Shown here: piece after piece, positions 37,601-43,579 of the stretch | Layout of the letters: the number at the start of each line of letters is the position of its first letter | Position numbering within the stretch: position 1 is the stretch's first letter | Origin: a virus | DNA length: 45,140 bases | Reading direction: 5' to 3' (one strand) | Virus record (IMG/VR): IMGVR_UViG_3300027525_000008 | Coordinates: 1 to 45,140 of that record | Position numbers and translations under genes: made by a program | Notes under the pieces: generated by a model | What the model saw: the letters and a program-made list of their open reading frames with translations, nothing else | Told to the model about the DNA's origin: nothing | The model's database searches: none

Positions 37601-37931
37601 TGGACGCGGTCACTTTATGCATAGTGTTGATACTGATACAGTTGTTGCAGTAACAAATGAACACGGTTATAGAAATATTGAGATTGCAGATGAAACAAAG
37701 TTTAGATATGCTGCTGCAAATACTGTACATCTAATTATAGTTGAAAATACTGACAAAAAATTAGAGTTTATGCATTACAACAAAAAAGATGGAAGTGTAT
37801 TACAAATCAATGAACGTGGATTATTTAACGGTACAAGCCTAGATATTCAAGTTGGTGATACTGTGCATATAGTATCAACCATCGAAACAATACAGTTTAT
37901 GGCGGAACAAGCAGATAAGCACAAAATATAA
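28641..37931 (+). CDS. 7: Baseplate wedge protein gp7-like, giant form with IN-repeat insertion
   Basis: 3096 residues, three times T4 gp7 (1032). The N-terminus (NNKIYNLLPAHLQNKELETI) and the many Trp/Tyr-rich segments (WELYYWVDNGF, NRDSF-like blocks, FEIIDLYSSELNDIIKIYHK) match the giant structural protein that follows gp6 in marine T4-like phages. Residues about 1770-2255 differ: Ser/Thr/Val/Ile-rich and nearly free of Trp and Cys, with five repeats of about 55-70 residues of the form xxIN...(V/L)xASi..GkLvIts, as in flagellin/FliD IN motifs. The C-terminus (MEAKPYHVKLRN) is again typical. The role is the baseplate wedge arm, possibly also carrying fibre-like receptor-facing domains. It ends just before a late promoter. 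Confidence 0.82.
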   Translation: MANNKIYNLLPAHLQNKELETIFDSTLERAFSKGSIEKTKAFIGRKEKGVYSETDSYVSFPEHLFQRDNYGFEPVFSNTSIGDNIFYDDLLNSLYNKGALTNDHRRLFKSDTYTINLPIDIDKFINWELYYWVDNGFTSEYALYEFKEYEVGLSGWIKQKPYVLKSNSQYLLGEYLPSSSFGEDGDYAIVIKQSSLVYWKKDSIEGWARVGSDDPGASTFIATDQRPISPTLGDTYVNTNELRITLLQGNETFVLKDTIYDRWNIDVNPYALRFSDTSIGLLSLIEYRSNSQDSTPDWELYDGEEFVFNLGNSNDTHYITIDKNTDRATKTNWWSDRNSWFHYDDIRMYITDDSKSYVEQAKRPIIEFDKSLELSDTSSNADAWYVPTFKIYDDELNYLNDYKIFHYVEDEDSVIDMFLSIRALLTSGDYASEFTFNIDMPDTVSFKSGDAYHKLYIKSEFDYRNLRHEYGTATHLQLELLQEPKSSETIDVYVDGIKQIGNYVYSSNTITFNEPVTGYVYVDFTTKNNVFVDGDGAWQRIDPSLEYNPDNLFHYNTNFTFSTMYEHMARQLSTTIGLTGNSNGVNNYRNIGDNTDKMRNNKYGSVMVRNSIDIKNAYFSITRDDYNPFAAVEYLSVSYNNYKNKLITTVQEILSDAASESKSDDFILNEAIAQIALIKRENISVFTGSRMINFGSFPTHYITANIDPVIPGSATQFIPNSVSTEIVENENVSVYVNGILATDVNIINGIEISFDNTVIAAGDVIEVRYFKLIQETFIPPSATKLGISNVYNPGYIVDQEFDTPQVMIVGHDGSKMLAWGDRTDEIILLFEKLVYNRIEKNTTNTSLSNIKYGMYRDSTTEYSLNEKKFTMYPFFKKWMLRNNIDNLYNTDFDVEDYKTWNYRASNDAAPGYWRGIFQYAYGTETPLIEPWVTVGYSIIPDGFETNTLRYSDPDFWDMLKTTYSTTWPIPVDSLGNLKNINDLFFNSQLIPADITSLDQDWEFGDGSPVEQAWRRSSEYPFIEFLLSMITKPFEIIDLYSSELNDIIKIYHKVEGVDTDTIKNEQDGYEFKLGSKLGGFVNNFKLSSENSTLSNSRYTEIPRDNYDLFIHTGEPNRSESFSAIVIEKVSMDTLYPNYSLADIASYRQGDIVYNTSDKRYYKRKITQPTDKETSSVINFDYSGWTLVAQPQVKNYGYRINGFDEFNPQFYTMNWDTTSPFKSWSTLGDEAVINDWLAGSFYTLDSYTVYDGVPYVSLADHTGSAAFNDDLNDYWKRLVSWPRVNQVTAKGYDDTLPDQIRTHNYGDVLYSLDEIAQLLIGYQDYLNAVGWSFTDTNELGENVDFENLLIKFLDWSAEKHDIGEFITLTPILLSGRFSAPYGVASVQRETNKNFYRVLDSAGKQIPNTAITFYSDGDAIMWESTIPVYGMKIDIVDVEHAYVVDRVDTYGDVIYNPIAHNRNLRMIIDCNRTSDWDGTLSADGYIIYQNTLIPNFETMVADTKFHRDTIIDQSLSNVNLIKASHIGFTPRAYLSNHLMERESQLEFYKGFISNKGTPGSLNNIVNNNSNFSEVSSNDVWAFKLGKYGNLNRDVSVSKTINTKLIYRDPYSITYDNQSLFDYKTTRRTTPIKTTGYVDSKDVNYIVRNSTILETTVSENYYEGDLAWIQFDNLRDWDVRKLSEISEISYVGETQDSQLYIVVTSEIDTVESVYLRIINDEIDPVLNGYYNFVEDGTELLDGITVYKYLVFDTDFEPVTVEIDTSSQNSIFVPTSDNAGVEAISLNSNAPIIEGEVLVIDGNSYTYVEDATSGNTGITIGGASATSDPIVTPGEQISIVVYDQNDIIKNTNTLITFSGNSILADNNVTSNVDDSITINDVTLVIEAIDNGDIEATSTLTTSDSISSNSELTVQVGSSAASSYTIQDIEIVGTVASPTFDETKSIQINGQTIAFTYSGSTITLTDIVDTINASPVNVTAQAISNHLVITTSEPSLVIQGQTAIELGLITTSSYTETKLGNLAEQINLQNDVNASIVSGKLVISTLLPTMTLGGSEFSLFGFPATTYQSELDPTSTSIAQQINDLSIPDVSATVETGKLKIISAGSTLVVSDPSNTGSMVRLGFNSNTITSNMLDNIVDDINATLSLETNLTASRAFVDKLLISGDEFKVTIANTNGNPLDDLGISEGEYLTAGLANSSLLTFRNIINQQSSTLTASISSDGRFIITSPALLLSFAGTNQVLLDKIGFYTEYTSVTSNANFKVMRWKSVRFTPGYNGATFDEFYNDLGLNSQSKIWVDEYPGINDWAVLNRTAVGNLEIINRKANEVDVSNVKRVITSDGDDHTIYTLYDPLNLKLPGNVMKDIDYVDWNDPSKYDEYLSNDLWLEEHLGEIWWDTTNTRFYRYNDYGDANGNILVDYAMRNWGKIVDGSVVDVKQWVKNDRLPVGITWFNQEREWDPVKNKEVTTFYYWTSIGTLPRYEKEFSTDEIKMIIETGQIKNKFIPIDNNTIIINYNKLTKNDVITVTTEYSIASNNQDSHNDWELLSRESTKPIMSEYLEDFKNSIADSKIENLKQIIIDYPDLDNDGVLLSIDFLLDLAPNDLAISVNNEFLELTNFSLNGTELRINNTFNVILGDVIRVYKVGTISNSWYSNLTNARSNFASIVNTRLNTTLLETEYPFYGDYIKLNHYIFNSINWYKHPDYKEITQFEYLSNTRDIDMISMFNSGIRSFGVVNPEYEEVYFGYGSPEEITMVNKINGSLNVDFNNIVMPGQTGNSDEIATYYTNVINVQVHEFINMLFSYSENKVIKDLFFDMLSYMYTEKEHPEWLFKTSYIDLILMNKPLRQYAIYQHDTFTDTIEYVMEAKPYHVKLRNTDRIYPLSETVNTDVDTLHHMNLKIDLGGDYSRYNYNTYDGGIAPDDEHPNISDGRYEQGALLRHPYEVTADKGGIDTGFVDSRVLESAIVRVDDYDSSIVGGIGSAVIDKRSFIVYDRLGRGHFMHSVDTDTVVAVTNEHGYRNIEIADETKFRYAAANTVHLIIVENTDKKLEFMHYNKKDGSVLQINERGLFNGTSLDIQVGDTVHIVSTIETIQFMAEQADKHKI
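33940..35410 (+). repeat. Protein-level repeats: five flagellin-IN-like units inside gp7
   Basis: The units begin near gp7 residues 1956, 2011, 2070, 2126 and 2194. Each has a helix ending in IN or similar (DIVDTIN, NLAEQIN, SIAQQIN, NIVDDIN, NIINQQ), then V/L-x-A-S/T and a two-strand G-K/R-L/F-x-I end. The DNA is not repeated, so the duplications are old or selected at protein level. Confidence 0.6.
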
Positions 37932-37949
37932 TACCTATATAACTAAAAT

Positions 37950-37958
37950 GATAAATAC
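37950..37958 (+). promoter_or_regulatory. Late-type promoter GATAAATAC
   Basis: GATAAATAC in the 62-bp gap after gp7, 35 bp before the ATG at 37994. It lacks the extended upstream blocks of the two other plus-strand copies. Confidence 0.65.
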
Positions 37959-37993
37959 TTTAAGTTCTGATATAATAAAGAAGAGAGACCGAA

Positions 37994-38668
37994 ATGTTTA
38001 ATGATGATGTAACATCCCAGATAATTGGCAAAGTTAAAATATATGATAAAGATACTGGCAAGGTACTCCTAGAAAAAAAGAACGCCATTCACCCGGGTAA
38101 TATGGCTTATATTCTTGCTAGTGCTCTAGCAGGTAAACCAACTAGTGTTAACTCTGCTGGTGCCCCTCCTATTGTAAATTGGATGGCATTTGGTAATGGT
38201 GGCAGTAATTCTACTACCACATTAGAATATCGTGCACCTAGAGTTTTTGGAAACTATGACCAACTTCCTATAACTTCAAGTAATTCAACGTTATATTCAA
38301 AATCATATGAACAAGAGACTATTAATACAGTTTACTATGCAGGTGAAGCGATGGATAGTAATGAATCAGTCCCAGCAAATACTGCCAAGATTGTATGTTC
38401 AGTTGAAGTAAATCATACTGCATATGAAAACGCAGTTAAGTCAGTTGATCCCAGTTTAAATTTACCCGAAAGTGATAGTTCACCAGATATGCTAAGTTTG
38501 AATGCTTTTACAATTGATGAAATAGGTCTTATGGCAGGGGTGACTAGCAATGGCGAGATGGAAGAATCAAAAACAACAATGCTAACACACGTTACATTTC
38601 ATCCTGTTTTGCTATCAGCAAATAGAACAATTATTATCGACTATACCATAACAATTCAAGTAAATTAA
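37994..38668 (+). CDS. Virion structural protein, probably baseplate or fibre-attachment
   Basis: 224 residues, not recognised as T4 gp8 or gp9. Features include KVKIYDKDTGKVLLEKKNAI followed by HPGNMAYILASALAG near the N-terminus and a C-terminal segment TIDEIGLMAG...MLTHVTFHPVLLSA ending in IIIDYTITIQVN, a beta-strand closing typical of baseplate and tail-fibre-linking proteins. There is no cysteine-rich or enzymatic motif. It begins a new late transcript after gp7 and is followed by another structural-looking gene 10 nt after its stop. The assignment as structural rests on context and beta-rich composition. Confidence 0.6.
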   Translation: MFNDDVTSQIIGKVKIYDKDTGKVLLEKKNAIHPGNMAYILASALAGKPTSVNSAGAPPIVNWMAFGNGGSNSTTTLEYRAPRVFGNYDQLPITSSNSTLYSKSYEQETINTVYYAGEAMDSNESVPANTAKIVCSVEVNHTAYENAVKSVDPSLNLPESDSSPDMLSLNAFTIDEIGLMAGVTSNGEMEESKTTMLTHVTFHPVLLSANRTIIIDYTITIQVN

Positions 38669-38678
38669 GGAGTGGTGA

Positions 38679-39743
38679 ATGTCCCCGCAAAGTTATCCTA
38701 TTAGTAGCCAATTCACATCTGATGATTTCAATTTATTAGTAAATGACATTAATGAAATTGTTGGTATTGGCGCAGGTGATGCTGGCTATGGTCAAAATCA
38801 ACTTTTTGTTAATCATGTTAATAAAGGCCAGAAGTTAATGAAGAAAAATTGGATAGAACTTTTTTATGCAATGATTTTTTCAGCAGCACATCAGGGAACA
38901 GCACTTACAACACCTAATAGCATATTCGAAGGCTCTTTTGAAACACTTGATGATATAATTTATTATATTGATACTATTCGTGCAGATATAACCAATATCA
39001 GAGAAAATAAACTAAATTCTAATATTGGTAAAATGTCACTACAGAATAACGTGTCAAGCATACTACAGACATATGGTAATCCTAATGATATATCAGATCC
39101 AGATATGATATGGAGCACTGTGAATATTGGCAAGAACATGATATTTAAAACTTCATTTGCTAACGATGATGCACGAAGATGGCATTTTAACACAGGCGGT
39201 GATATTAGAATTTCTGCAGAATTATTGATAGATAGTGCACTATTATATATTCCTAGTATTGCTTGGAATAATCTTTTCAACTCAATCGGTGTTGTGATCA
39301 TTAAACATTCCGAAACAGTTTCGTCTAATCAGATTGGTACCCCTGGTCCGGGATTTACAGGACTAACTTCAGACTGGCAAACTATTTATACACGTGTGTA
39401 TTCAGAACTAGAAAGTCCAAGTTTCTTTGGTAATTCAGTTACGATTTATGCAAAACTTTCAGATGATGGTTGTATAGAAATAGATGTGACATTAACTAAT
39501 TGTGACACAAATGATAACAATAATGGATATAATGAATACAGTGAATACAGTGAATATTATTGCGGTGCTGGTGTATTAGAAACTGATCCAATAGGAACCA
39601 CAAATGGCAAATATGTATATGGCGAACTATCTGTTAAAATTTCACAAAAAAGAGCAGATGATGCACACAGTAGTAATTTGGGAGTTGTTACTGAAATGCC
39701 AATTTATAGCATACTATCTTATATCTCAGAAATAAACAGTTAA
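38679..39743 (+). CDS. Structural protein of unknown type (tail or baseplate)
   Basis: 354 residues with an AAGGAG ribosome-binding site overlapping the end of the upstream gene region. The N-terminus (SSQFTSDDFNLLVNDINEIV followed by GIGAGDAGYGQ) and the C-terminal beta-rich part (RVYSELESPSFFGNSVTIYA, GELSVKISQKRAD) suggest a virion protein. A short tyrosine-rich repeat (NEYSEYSEYY) lies near residue 288. I do not recognise a family. Its position at the end of the baseplate late unit, just before a new promoter, suggests a peripheral baseplate or fibre-related protein. Confidence 0.55.
   Translation: MSPQSYPISSQFTSDDFNLLVNDINEIVGIGAGDAGYGQNQLFVNHVNKGQKLMKKNWIELFYAMIFSAAHQGTALTTPNSIFEGSFETLDDIIYYIDTIRADITNIRENKLNSNIGKMSLQNNVSSILQTYGNPNDISDPDMIWSTVNIGKNMIFKTSFANDDARRWHFNTGGDIRISAELLIDSALLYIPSIAWNNLFNSIGVVIIKHSETVSSNQIGTPGPGFTGLTSDWQTIYTRVYSELESPSFFGNSVTIYAKLSDDGCIEIDVTLTNCDTNDNNNGYNEYSEYSEYYCGAGVLETDPIGTTNGKYVYGELSVKISQKRADDAHSSNLGVVTEMPIYSILSYISEINS
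39534..39557 (+). repeat. Short 9-bp in-frame tandem repeat
   Basis: GAATACAGT occurs twice plus a partial third copy, encoding EYSEYSEY in the structural protein at 38679-39743. Confidence 0.8.
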
Positions 39744-39759
39744 TTATTTTAAATTTGTA

Positions 39760-39788
39760 TTGACATTTTAACCTTGTTATGCTATCAT
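39760..39788 (+). promoter_or_regulatory. Sigma70-like promoter opening the glycosyltransferase/radical SAM cassette
   Basis: TTGACA (39760-39765), 17 bp, TATCAT (39783-39788), with transcription expected from about 39795. It lies 17 bp after the stop of the last structural gene and makes the ATG at 39818 the first usable start in the following frame. Confidence 0.75.
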
Positions 39789-39817
39789 TGATGGTATTAA
39801 TATGGTGGAATTATGCA

Positions 39818-40162
39818 ATGGATGATTTAGAAGATATATTATCGTATAGAAATACGATGCGAACATTTAACCTAAATAAAAAGGTTATGCAAGATAAAGT
39901 TTCTAGTATTCTAATACATCATGAAAATGGTGGATCGTTTGATATAACTCAGGAACTTATTGGGTTCTTAAACTACGCAGTACAAAATAATAAGACAAGT
40001 ATCGTTGTTCTTGATAGGAATAATTTACCTATAAAAATAAATGATATTAGTAAATTATTGGAAACTATATCTAGTAAATATTTTGAAGCAATCAATGACT
40101 TTTATATACAGTATGAACAATTGCGTAGTTCATCTAATATTAAGGTAGCATTAGAAATATAA
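39818..40162 (+). CDS. Hypothetical protein heading the modification cassette
   Basis: 114 residues from ATG 39818 (MDDLEDILSYRNTMRTFNLN). Upstream in-frame ATGs fall inside or too close to the promoter. The sequence is helical with a short strand segment (NNKTSIVVLDRNNLPIKIND), and the C-terminal helix (KYFEAINDFYIQYEQLRSSS) could be a coiled coil. There is no recognised domain. Its stop TAA shares its last A with the ATG of the next gene (TAATG), so translation is coupled to the first glycosyltransferase-like gene. Confidence 0.65.
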   Translation: MDDLEDILSYRNTMRTFNLNKKVMQDKVSSILIHHENGGSFDITQELIGFLNYAVQNNKTSIVVLDRNNLPIKINDISKLLETISSKYFEAINDFYIQYEQLRSSSNIKVALEI

Positions 40163-41022
40163 TGAATGGTATAATAATATTTTCACACAATAATGGATAT
40201 ATTGATTATGTAAAGATAGCTTGTGCAAGTGCAGGCTATGCTAGAAGAAATTTGTCTGGATTTGATGAAATATGTTTAATTACAGATGATGAATCATTAT
40301 CAGATAATCAAGAATTAGTTGATATGTATTTTGATAGAGTTATAAAAATACCAGTCCCCAAAGATTCTACTATGCGTATGTATCATGATACTCACAGTAA
40401 TAAAGAACCAGCCAAATTTATCAATACCAATAGAGGCAATGTATATGACTTATCGCCATATGATGAAACTCTAGTAATCGATTGTGATTACTTTGTCATG
40501 TCAAATGTATTAGATGGTGTATGGGGAAGTAAAAATGATTTTATGATTACTAAACATTACACTGATATTAGTAATGATGCTAAAAATGATATTACTAAAA
40601 TATCCAGTACTAGTATCGATATGTATTGGGCAACAATACTTTATTTTCGAAAGAGTAAATTTTCAGAAACATTATTTAAATTGGTTGATATCATAAAAAA
40701 TAATTGGCAGTGGTATTATATCAGATACTCATGTAATACAAAGTTATACAGAAATGATCATACATTTTCAATCGCATTGCATATTATTACCAATGGTAGT
40801 AATGATACTGTACCGGAATTGCCCGTGTATCGATTAATGAATAGTTTTGACACAGATAAAATTTTTAGAATTGATGGTCCTGCTAATATATTAATGTTAA
40901 CTGCGATGAATAAAAAATCTCAAAACATGGTCAGACTTCAACAATCTGATTTGCATATTATGAACAAACAAAGTATTCTGAATCATATAGATAATTTCTT
41001 TGAATACGGTGAATGTAAATGA
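40162..41022 (+). CDS. Glycosyltransferase-like protein A (GT-A fold, DxD)
   Basis: 286 residues resembling GT8-type nucleotide-sugar transferases: an N-terminal strand IIIFSHNNGYIDYVKIACAS, a middle YDETLVIDCDYFVM with the metal-binding DCD (D107, D109), and a later NDHTFSIALHI corresponding to the acceptor-side segment. Such enzymes transfer a sugar from UDP- or other NDP-sugars; donor and acceptor cannot be told. It is a paralogue of the next gene (same layout, DSD in place of DCD), indicating tandem duplication. It overlaps its neighbours at both ends (TAATG, ATGA). The cytosolic location is inferred from the absence of signal or membrane segments. Confidence 0.6.
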   Translation: MNGIIIFSHNNGYIDYVKIACASAGYARRNLSGFDEICLITDDESLSDNQELVDMYFDRVIKIPVPKDSTMRMYHDTHSNKEPAKFINTNRGNVYDLSPYDETLVIDCDYFVMSNVLDGVWGSKNDFMITKHYTDISNDAKNDITKISSTSIDMYWATILYFRKSKFSETLFKLVDIIKNNWQWYYIRYSCNTKLYRNDHTFSIALHIITNGSNDTVPELPVYRLMNSFDTDKIFRIDGPANILMLTAMNKKSQNMVRLQQSDLHIMNKQSILNHIDNFFEYGECK

Positions 41023-41873
41023 GTAATGGTTATATTATAATTGCACAAAATACAGATGTTGATTATTTACGTATGGCATATGCGTTAGCGTTAAGTATTA
41101 AAGCAACACAGCATGAGAATTCTGTATGTTTGTGTGTTGATGATAAAACAAACGACAGATTAGAACAAAAGCATTTTGATGTATTTGATTACATTGTTGA
41201 TATACCCTGGGATGATGATGCTGTATCTTCTAAATGGAAAATAGAAAACAAATGGAAGTATATTCATATGTCACCATTTGACCAAACTATTATACTTGAT
41301 TCAGACCAGTTGTTCACTGCATCAGTTGATCATTGGTGGGATATTTTAAACAAATATGATGTGTGCTTATGTTCAAACCCAAGAACATTTAGAGACCAAC
41401 CCATAACAAGTGATTACTATCGTAAAAAGTTTACATCGTGTGATTTACCTGATGTATATAGTAATTTTACTTACTTTAACAAATCTACAAAGTCATTCAG
41501 TTATTTTCGTTTAGTACAAGATATTATGGAAAACTGGAACTATTATTATACTAGATTTTTGAATGACCGCGGGCAGGATTGGATAAGTGCTGATGTTGCA
41601 TTTTCTCTTGCTGCGAAGTTGTTCCCAATAGATTGTATTGATACTAACATTAAAGTGCTTAAATTTATACATATGAAAAGTTATGTACAAAATATACCAA
41701 AAACAGGTATAACCTCTAACTGGAATAAAACATTACCAAGTTATGTAACTGATGATTTAAGAATTTTCATTAATAACCAAGAACTATTATTACCATTTCA
41801 TTATGTAGAAAAGGATTGGCTAACAGATAATATTATCAAAAAGTATGAGGACATTGTATGTTTGAGTGCGTAA
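41019..41873 (+). CDS. Glycosyltransferase-like protein B (GT-A fold, DxD)
   Basis: 284 residues with the same plan as the preceding gene: YIIIAQNTDVDYLRMAYALA at the N-terminus, FDQTIILDSDQLF with DSD (D94, D96), and GQDWISADVAFSLAAKLFP toward the C-terminus. The N-terminal segment resembles GT-A folds that take several sugar donors. ATG overlaps the previous stop as ATGA (41019-41022), so the two are translated together. The two paralogues may add successive sugars or form a heterodimer; that is inference. Confidence 0.6.
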   Translation: MSNGYIIIAQNTDVDYLRMAYALALSIKATQHENSVCLCVDDKTNDRLEQKHFDVFDYIVDIPWDDDAVSSKWKIENKWKYIHMSPFDQTIILDSDQLFTASVDHWWDILNKYDVCLCSNPRTFRDQPITSDYYRKKFTSCDLPDVYSNFTYFNKSTKSFSYFRLVQDIMENWNYYYTRFLNDRGQDWISADVAFSLAAKLFPIDCIDTNIKVLKFIHMKSYVQNIPKTGITSNWNKTLPSYVTDDLRIFINNQELLLPFHYVEKDWLTDNIIKKYEDIVCLSA

Positions 41874-42427
41874 ATAATTCAGATGATGATTGTAAGATAG
41901 TATATTTTGATGTTACTGGAAACATCCAATCAATCGAAAACCGTATTATACAAGATAGTAAAAACATGTATGCGTATTTTAAAACATCTGATATTAGTAT
42001 TTTCTTAGATGGGAGTACGAATGTCGATGACTATCATATCATTTATAAAAAAGATACAGTTAGTTACCAGATCATTCGGAAAGATAGTAAAAAACTTATA
42101 TCTATAAAAAATAATTTTATAAAAAAATTAGAAATAGATGATGAGCCTACAATTATGATTAACATTACATGCGGAGGATTTTCATTTCAATTAGTTGAAG
42201 ATATTTTAGGTCAGACTGAGTTGTTAAAAAGACTTAATCAAAATTTTCACATTACATTATTTGATGAACCAGATTTTATTATTGACACAATAAATTTAAA
42301 CTATGAAAATTTAATTTCAGGTGAAAAATATGTAATTAACTACCGACATAAATATAAAAAGATAAGTATGTATATAACACAAGAATTATTAAAAACTTAT
42401 TCATTAGAGGATAAAAGAATAGTATGA
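41858..42427 (+). CDS. Hypothetical protein in the modification cassette
   Basis: 189 residues, not recognised. The protein is beta-rich and acidic, with segments such as SYQIIRKDSKKLISIKNNF and PTIMINITCGGFSFQLVEDI, and has no obvious catalytic motif, signal or membrane segment. It overlaps the upstream gene by 16 nt and the next by 4 nt (ATGA), so it is an integral member of the operon. It could be an accessory or acceptor-binding subunit of the neighbouring transferases. Confidence 0.65.
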   Translation: MFECVNNSDDDCKIVYFDVTGNIQSIENRIIQDSKNMYAYFKTSDISIFLDGSTNVDDYHIIYKKDTVSYQIIRKDSKKLISIKNNFIKKLEIDDEPTIMINITCGGFSFQLVEDILGQTELLKRLNQNFHITLFDEPDFIIDTINLNYENLISGEKYVINYRHKYKKISMYITQELLKTYSLEDKRIV

Positions 42428-43377
42428 CTACGATTACAATAAAACACTTAGATATATTTTATCTCAGTTATGATGAGCCTAATAAAGAAGAGCATTATGC
42501 TGATTTATTAGAAAAATATCCACAGGCAAAACGTATTGATGGTATTAAAGGATTTGATAATGCACACAAAGCCTGTGCACGTGCAAGTAGTACAGACAGA
42601 TTTATAACTATAGATGGTGATAATATTGTTGACAAAAAATTCTTTGATCTTGTATTGAATTTTCCAGATAATACAGATTTAAGTCGCAGTGTCATATCCT
42701 GGGGTGCAAAGAATTTAACAAACGGTTTAGTATATGGCAATGGTGGTATTAAGTGTTGGCCTGTTCAACTTGTATTAGATATGAAGACACACGAAAATGC
42801 AGATAATGAAACTAAGAAACTAGATTTCTGCTGGGACTTGGATTACAAGCAAATGAATAATACTTATTCAATGATATTCAACAGTGGATCTCCATTTCAA
42901 GCGTTTCGTAGCGGATTTCGAGAAGGTGTTAAGATGTCTCTGGATGAAGGCAACATTATTGATCCCTCTGAATTTAAAACTAAAGTTTGGCCAAAGAATT
43001 ATCATAGATTACTAACTTGGTGTAATATTGGAGCAGATATAGAAAATGGGCTATGGTCAATATACGGAGCACGATTGGGGTGTTATAATATAAACTTTGA
43101 TGGTAATTTTACTGCTGAAAGTATTAGTGACTATGATTGGTTTAAATCTTATTTTCATAATGAAATATATCAACAGTTTGTGTCTGACAGTCAGATTGAT
43201 ATAGACTTGTTATATGATAAGACATTAGAAGTGGGAGATAGTCTTGTAGATAAGTTGGGAATGGAATTATGTGATCCAACAGTAGAAATGTCAAACTTCT
43301 TTAAATTAGTATACATAAATCCCAAACGTGTGGGAAATCCATTGGCAACTGAAAAATCAACCGGTTGGGATAGATAA
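42424..43377 (+). CDS. Glycosyltransferase-like protein C (DGDN motif)
   Basis: 317 residues. The N-terminal part reads IKHLDIFYLSYDEPNKEEHY, then GFDNAHKACARASSTDRFIT and IDGDNIVDKKFF. The D64-G65-D66-N motif on a strand end is the DxD-type metal/NDP-sugar site of GT-A enzymes. The remainder is Trp- and Tyr-rich with no membrane segment. Proteins of this pattern occur in marine T4-like phages next to structural genes. Sugar and target are unknown. It is coupled by ATGA overlap to the preceding gene. The following small gene has its own strong ribosome-binding site. Confidence 0.6.
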   Translation: MTTITIKHLDIFYLSYDEPNKEEHYADLLEKYPQAKRIDGIKGFDNAHKACARASSTDRFITIDGDNIVDKKFFDLVLNFPDNTDLSRSVISWGAKNLTNGLVYGNGGIKCWPVQLVLDMKTHENADNETKKLDFCWDLDYKQMNNTYSMIFNSGSPFQAFRSGFREGVKMSLDEGNIIDPSEFKTKVWPKNYHRLLTWCNIGADIENGLWSIYGARLGCYNINFDGNFTAESISDYDWFKSYFHNEIYQQFVSDSQIDIDLLYDKTLEVGDSLVDKLGMELCDPTVEMSNFFKLVYINPKRVGNPLATEKSTGWDR

Positions 43378-43399
43378 AAATATAACCTAGGAGGTAATT

Positions 43400-43579
43400 A
43401 TGGTTAAGAAAATAAGATTGTTAGACGCCCCTGTAGATGAGGTTCAAGAAAGTAACAAAGAATTTAATGCTGAAATTTTAGAACTTGCAAAGACTATGGA
43501 TTGGAAGTTATGGGAAATATTACAATCGGTAAAACGTTTGGAAGATCAAATGGATAATAAAATGGATAAAGGTAAATAA
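43400..43579 (+). CDS. Small helical protein directly before the radical SAM gene
   Basis: 59 residues, ATG 43400 to TAA 43579, with the strongest ribosome-binding site of the cassette (AGGAGGT). The sequence is a basic N-terminus (MVKKIRLLDAPVDEVQ) followed by one long amphipathic helix (ILELAKTMDWKLWEILQSVK) and a charged tail. There are no Cys, Ser/Thr clusters or Gly-Gly leader motif. The radical SAM gene starts at the next base after its stop. It could be a small partner or recognition protein for the radical SAM enzyme; a precursor-peptide role is possible but not supported by any core-peptide feature. Confidence 0.7.
   Translation: MVKKIRLLDAPVDEVQESNKEFNAEILELAKTMDWKLWEILQSVKRLEDQMDNKMDKGK

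Noticed and set aside
39779-39817. Longer N-terminus starting at ATG 39779 for the 39818 gene
   Set aside because: That ATG overlaps the -10 region of the promoter and the added residues have no ribosome-binding site.
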